Assembly (NCBI RefSeq): GCF_014203795.1
Contig: NZ_JACHJU010000001.1
Coordinates: forward strand, 310,001 to 374,000
DNA from: Streptosporangium album
GTDB lineage: Bacteria > Actinomycetota > Actinomycetes > Streptosporangiales > Streptosporangiaceae
Direction of reading: 5' to 3'
DNA length: 64,000 bases
The notes beneath the pieces are model-generated. The model was not told the DNA's origin. It saw only the letters and a program-made list of their open reading frames with translations, and made no database searches. The translations under genes were made by a program, and so were the position numbers. Positions 62,146 through 64,000 of the stretch are shown here, one piece after another (position 1 is the first letter of the stretch; each line of letters starts with the position of its first letter).

Positions 62146-62952
62146 CTATGACTTTACAGGTGGAAGTGTCCGGTTAATCCTTAGATCCGCCCGGACCATC
62201 GTGGCGAGCTTCCGGGTGGCGGCGCGGTTGAGCGCCCCGCCGGCCACGGCGCCGGTGAGGAAGGGGCCGAGCGTGGTCAGGTTGCGCCCGAGGGTACGCA
62301 TCAACCGGTTGCGCAGCGCGGTCTTGGTGGCGGTGCCCAGCGCGACGGTGACCGTGGCGGGGGACATGGGGTCGACCCCGCGCTGCTTGGACCAGGCGGT
62401 GACGAAGGCCATCGCCCGCTGGGAGCCGTTACCGGGCACCGGTATGCCGTAGACCTCGTGAAGCTCGGCGATGAGCTTGACCTCGATCGCGGCCACCACG
62501 AGAGTCTCGGCCACAAGCTGGGCGGGGGCGGACAGCAGCAGGGGCGGAGCGGCGAACTCGGCCGCCGCGAGGGCCCCGCCGATGGCGCCGACCGTCATGG
62601 TCGCCTTGGACGCGGTGCGCGCCAGGTCGTCCGCCAGCGCCTCGGAGGTGAGACCGTGGTGGTGTTCGGAGAGGGTGGCGAGATCGCGGATCGGGATGCG
62701 GGGGGCCACGGCCATGAACATGTCGGCCAGCCACCGGCCCCGGCCCGTCCCGGATGCCTTGGCCTTCTTCGCCCCTGTGGTCAGCCTCGTCGTGAGGCGG
62801 CCGAGCAGCCGTCGCCGCTCGGCGCCATCCATGTCGCCGGGCTCCGCGAGCCTGCCGACGATCTCGGCCACTTCGTGCTCCGGTGTGCCGGCCGACCCCT
62901 CGGCCGTGGAGTCGTCCGGCTTGGCACCGGTCCCTCTGTTCTCTGACGGCAT
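62146..62952 (-). CDS. Hypothetical membrane-associated protein (EcsC-like)
   Basis: The 268-residue protein (ATG 62952, GAGGAGG upstream) has an acidic disordered N-terminus, then helices with MTVGAIGGALAAAEFAAPPL, LLSAPAQLVAETLVVAAIEV, KLIAELHEVYGIPVPG and a Gly/Ala membrane hairpin near the end (LTTLGPFLTGAVAGGALNRA). The spacing resembles EcsC-type proteins. Function is not known. Confidence 0.6.
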   Translation of the reverse strand: MPSENRGTGAKPDDSTAEGSAGTPEHEVAEIVGRLAEPGDMDGAERRRLLGRLTTRLTTGAKKAKASGTGRGRWLADMFMAVAPRIPIRDLATLSEHHHGLTSEALADDLARTASKATMTVGAIGGALAAAEFAAPPLLLSAPAQLVAETLVVAAIEVKLIAELHEVYGIPVPGNGSQRAMAFVTAWSKQRGVDPMSPATVTVALGTATKTALRNRLMRTLGRNLTTLGPFLTGAVAGGALNRAATRKLATMVRADLRINRTLPPVKS

Positions 62953-63035
62953 GTCTCGGAACCTCCTCAAGGCTTGTCCTGGGGCCCTACCCTTCCATTG
63001 GAGAGCACACTTCGGACAGGCCGTCGGAATGATCG

Positions 63036-63335
63036 TCAGGCCGCGCACTCCCGGCAGATCTGCTGGCCGTTCCTTTCAACGGCGAGCTGACTGCGGTGAT
63101 GCACCAGGAAGCAACGCCCGCAGGTGAACTCGTCGGCCTGACGAGGAATCACCCGGAGCGAAAGCTCCTCGTTCGACAGATCCGCACCCGGCAGTTCGAG
63201 CGACTCGGCGAGATCCGTCTCGTCGATGTCGATGCTGCCCGAGGACTTGTCGGTACGGCGTGCCTGCAGTTCCTGAAGACTGTCCTCATTGAGGTCGTCG
63301 TCGGTCTTGCGTGGGCTGTCGTAATCGGTTGCCAT
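63036..63335 (-). CDS. DUF4193 protein
   Basis: The 99-residue protein MATDYDSPRKTDDDLNEDSL ends with a zinc-ribbon-like pair, FTCGRCFLVHHRSQLA and ICRECAA, and a conserved acidic start. It is orthologous to Rv2699c and widespread in actinobacteria; function unknown. Confidence 0.88.
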   Translation of the reverse strand: MATDYDSPRKTDDDLNEDSLQELQARRTDKSSGSIDIDETDLAESLELPGADLSNEELSLRVIPRQADEFTCGRCFLVHHRSQLAVERNGQQICRECAA

Positions 63336-63607
63336 CGGTCTGCTCCATCCCCCTCATCTATCTGTCTGCGCCGGCTCGCGCGTATGTAACGCACGAGAGG
63401 CCCAACTTGTGCCCAATCCGACAGAGAGATTCCTGCTTCGGTACCCCGCTGGAATAGGCGCTGAACCTCCCTACACGTGAGGGACCCGCCGCCAATAGGC
63501 ATGGTTAGCCAAATATGGCGTAAACCACAGCGTTGGCGACATGAACCACCGTGTTCGACGGCACATCCAACCACATGTACGGCGTGAACGAGACGCCCCC
63601 CGCCGGA
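63336..63607. other. Intergenic promoter region of the DUF4193 gene
   Basis: No gene seen. AT-richer DNA between 63500 and 63560 may hold the promoter for the minus-strand DUF4193 gene. Confidence 0.4.
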
Positions 63608-64000
63608 TCAGCGTGCCTGGAGTCTCACAGTCACCACCAGACCTCCTCCGTCCCTGGGAACGGCGGTCACGTTGCCCCCGTGAGCCCGCACGACCGCACG
63701 GACGATGGACAGCCCGAGACCCGCTCCCCTGGCCGATTCGACCCGGTCGGCGTTGAGCCGCCGGAACGGCTCGAACAGGCTGTTCACCTCGTATGCGGGC
63801 ACATGCGGCCCCGTGTTGGCCACCTGAACAACCAGTGCCCCCTCCACCATTCCCGTACGTACCCACAAACGTCCGGATTCGGGAAGGTTGTGCTTTATCG
63901 CGTTCTCCACGAGATTGGCCACGCAGCGCTCCAGCAGCACCGGATCGCCTTCGGTGGCGGCGTTCCGGAGCTCGGCGGTCATGGTGACCCCGGCCTCCTC
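63608..64000 (-). CDS. Sensor histidine kinase, C-terminal HATPase part (runs off window)
   Basis: The last 130 residues of a histidine kinase show the N box (CVANLVENAIKHNLPE), an ATP-lid region (VANTGPHVPAYEVNSLFEPF), and GARGAGLGLSIVRAVVRAHG as the G2 box before a terminal GGGLVVTVRLQAR. The sensor, HAMP and H-box parts lie beyond 64000. The paired response regulator should be further upstream. Confidence 0.9.
   Translation of the reverse strand, partial: EEAGVTMTAELRNAATEGDPVLLERCVANLVENAIKHNLPESGRLWVRTGMVEGALVVQVANTGPHVPAYEVNSLFEPFRRLNADRVESARGAGLGLSIVRAVVRAHGGNVTAVPRDGGGLVVTVRLQAR

Overview
The window is high-GC (roughly 70%) actinomycete DNA. Gene content (WhiB regulator, spore-associated protein, F420-type luciferase-like oxidoreductase, DUF3159/DUF3710/DUF4193 genes, FtsK-type conjugation gene) and codon use suggest a Streptosporangiaceae-like chromosome. 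The genus is inference. No rRNA, tRNA or CRISPR array was seen.

Layout. (1) 1-5.1 kb is chromosomal: an RNA-repair pair (pnkp, cut by the window edge, and hen1), an LLM-class oxidoreductase, a GH18-like membrane-anchored protein and a ribbon-helix-helix/Clp-N fusion with a tandem palindromic operator. (2) 5.1-48.5 kb is an accessory island full of insertion sequences and broken genes. It holds a sapA-like gene; the remains of an albusnodin-like lasso peptide locus (intact precursor gene, truncated cyclase, no protease or tailoring gene) beside its divergent HTH regulator and an ASCH gene; a group II intron fragment; a WxL/DUF916-like surface-protein pair; a prophage lysis remnant (amidase, holin-like genes); a 1,527-residue secreted protein ending in a NucA/NucB nuclease with a likely immunity gene; a second, paralogous HTH unit; an uncharacterised operon (soluble protein plus 4-TM protein, with a small upstream ORF split by IS982); and a conjugative module (FtsK/TraB-like translocase, DUF2637-type membrane protein, small coupled ORFs, WhiB) with no integrase or Rep in view. 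IS elements are IS5 (two), IS701 (two), IS630, IS982 (two copies), IS3 and ISAzo13, the last nested inside an IS701. Target duplications let three interrupted host genes be put back together exactly.

(3) 48.5-64 kb is conserved chromosome, in nearly the order of M. tuberculosis Rv2689c-Rv2699c: RNA m5U methyltransferase, APC permease, trkA/ceoB-ceoC pair, DUF3159, OB-fold, DUF3710, dut. A thioesterase, AI-2E permease, a 24-residue Cys-rich ORF, valS, DUF4235, otsA, a membrane protein, DUF4193 and the C-terminal part of a sensor kinase follow.

How genes work together: Hen1 and Pnkp overlap and form one RNA-repair operon. The two Trk NAD-binding proteins overlap by one base and sit divergent from a cation/amino-acid permease. 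In the island, the nuclease protein and the next gene look like a toxin/immunity pair, and a 63-bp palindrome holds the ribosome binding sites of both divergent transfer operons.
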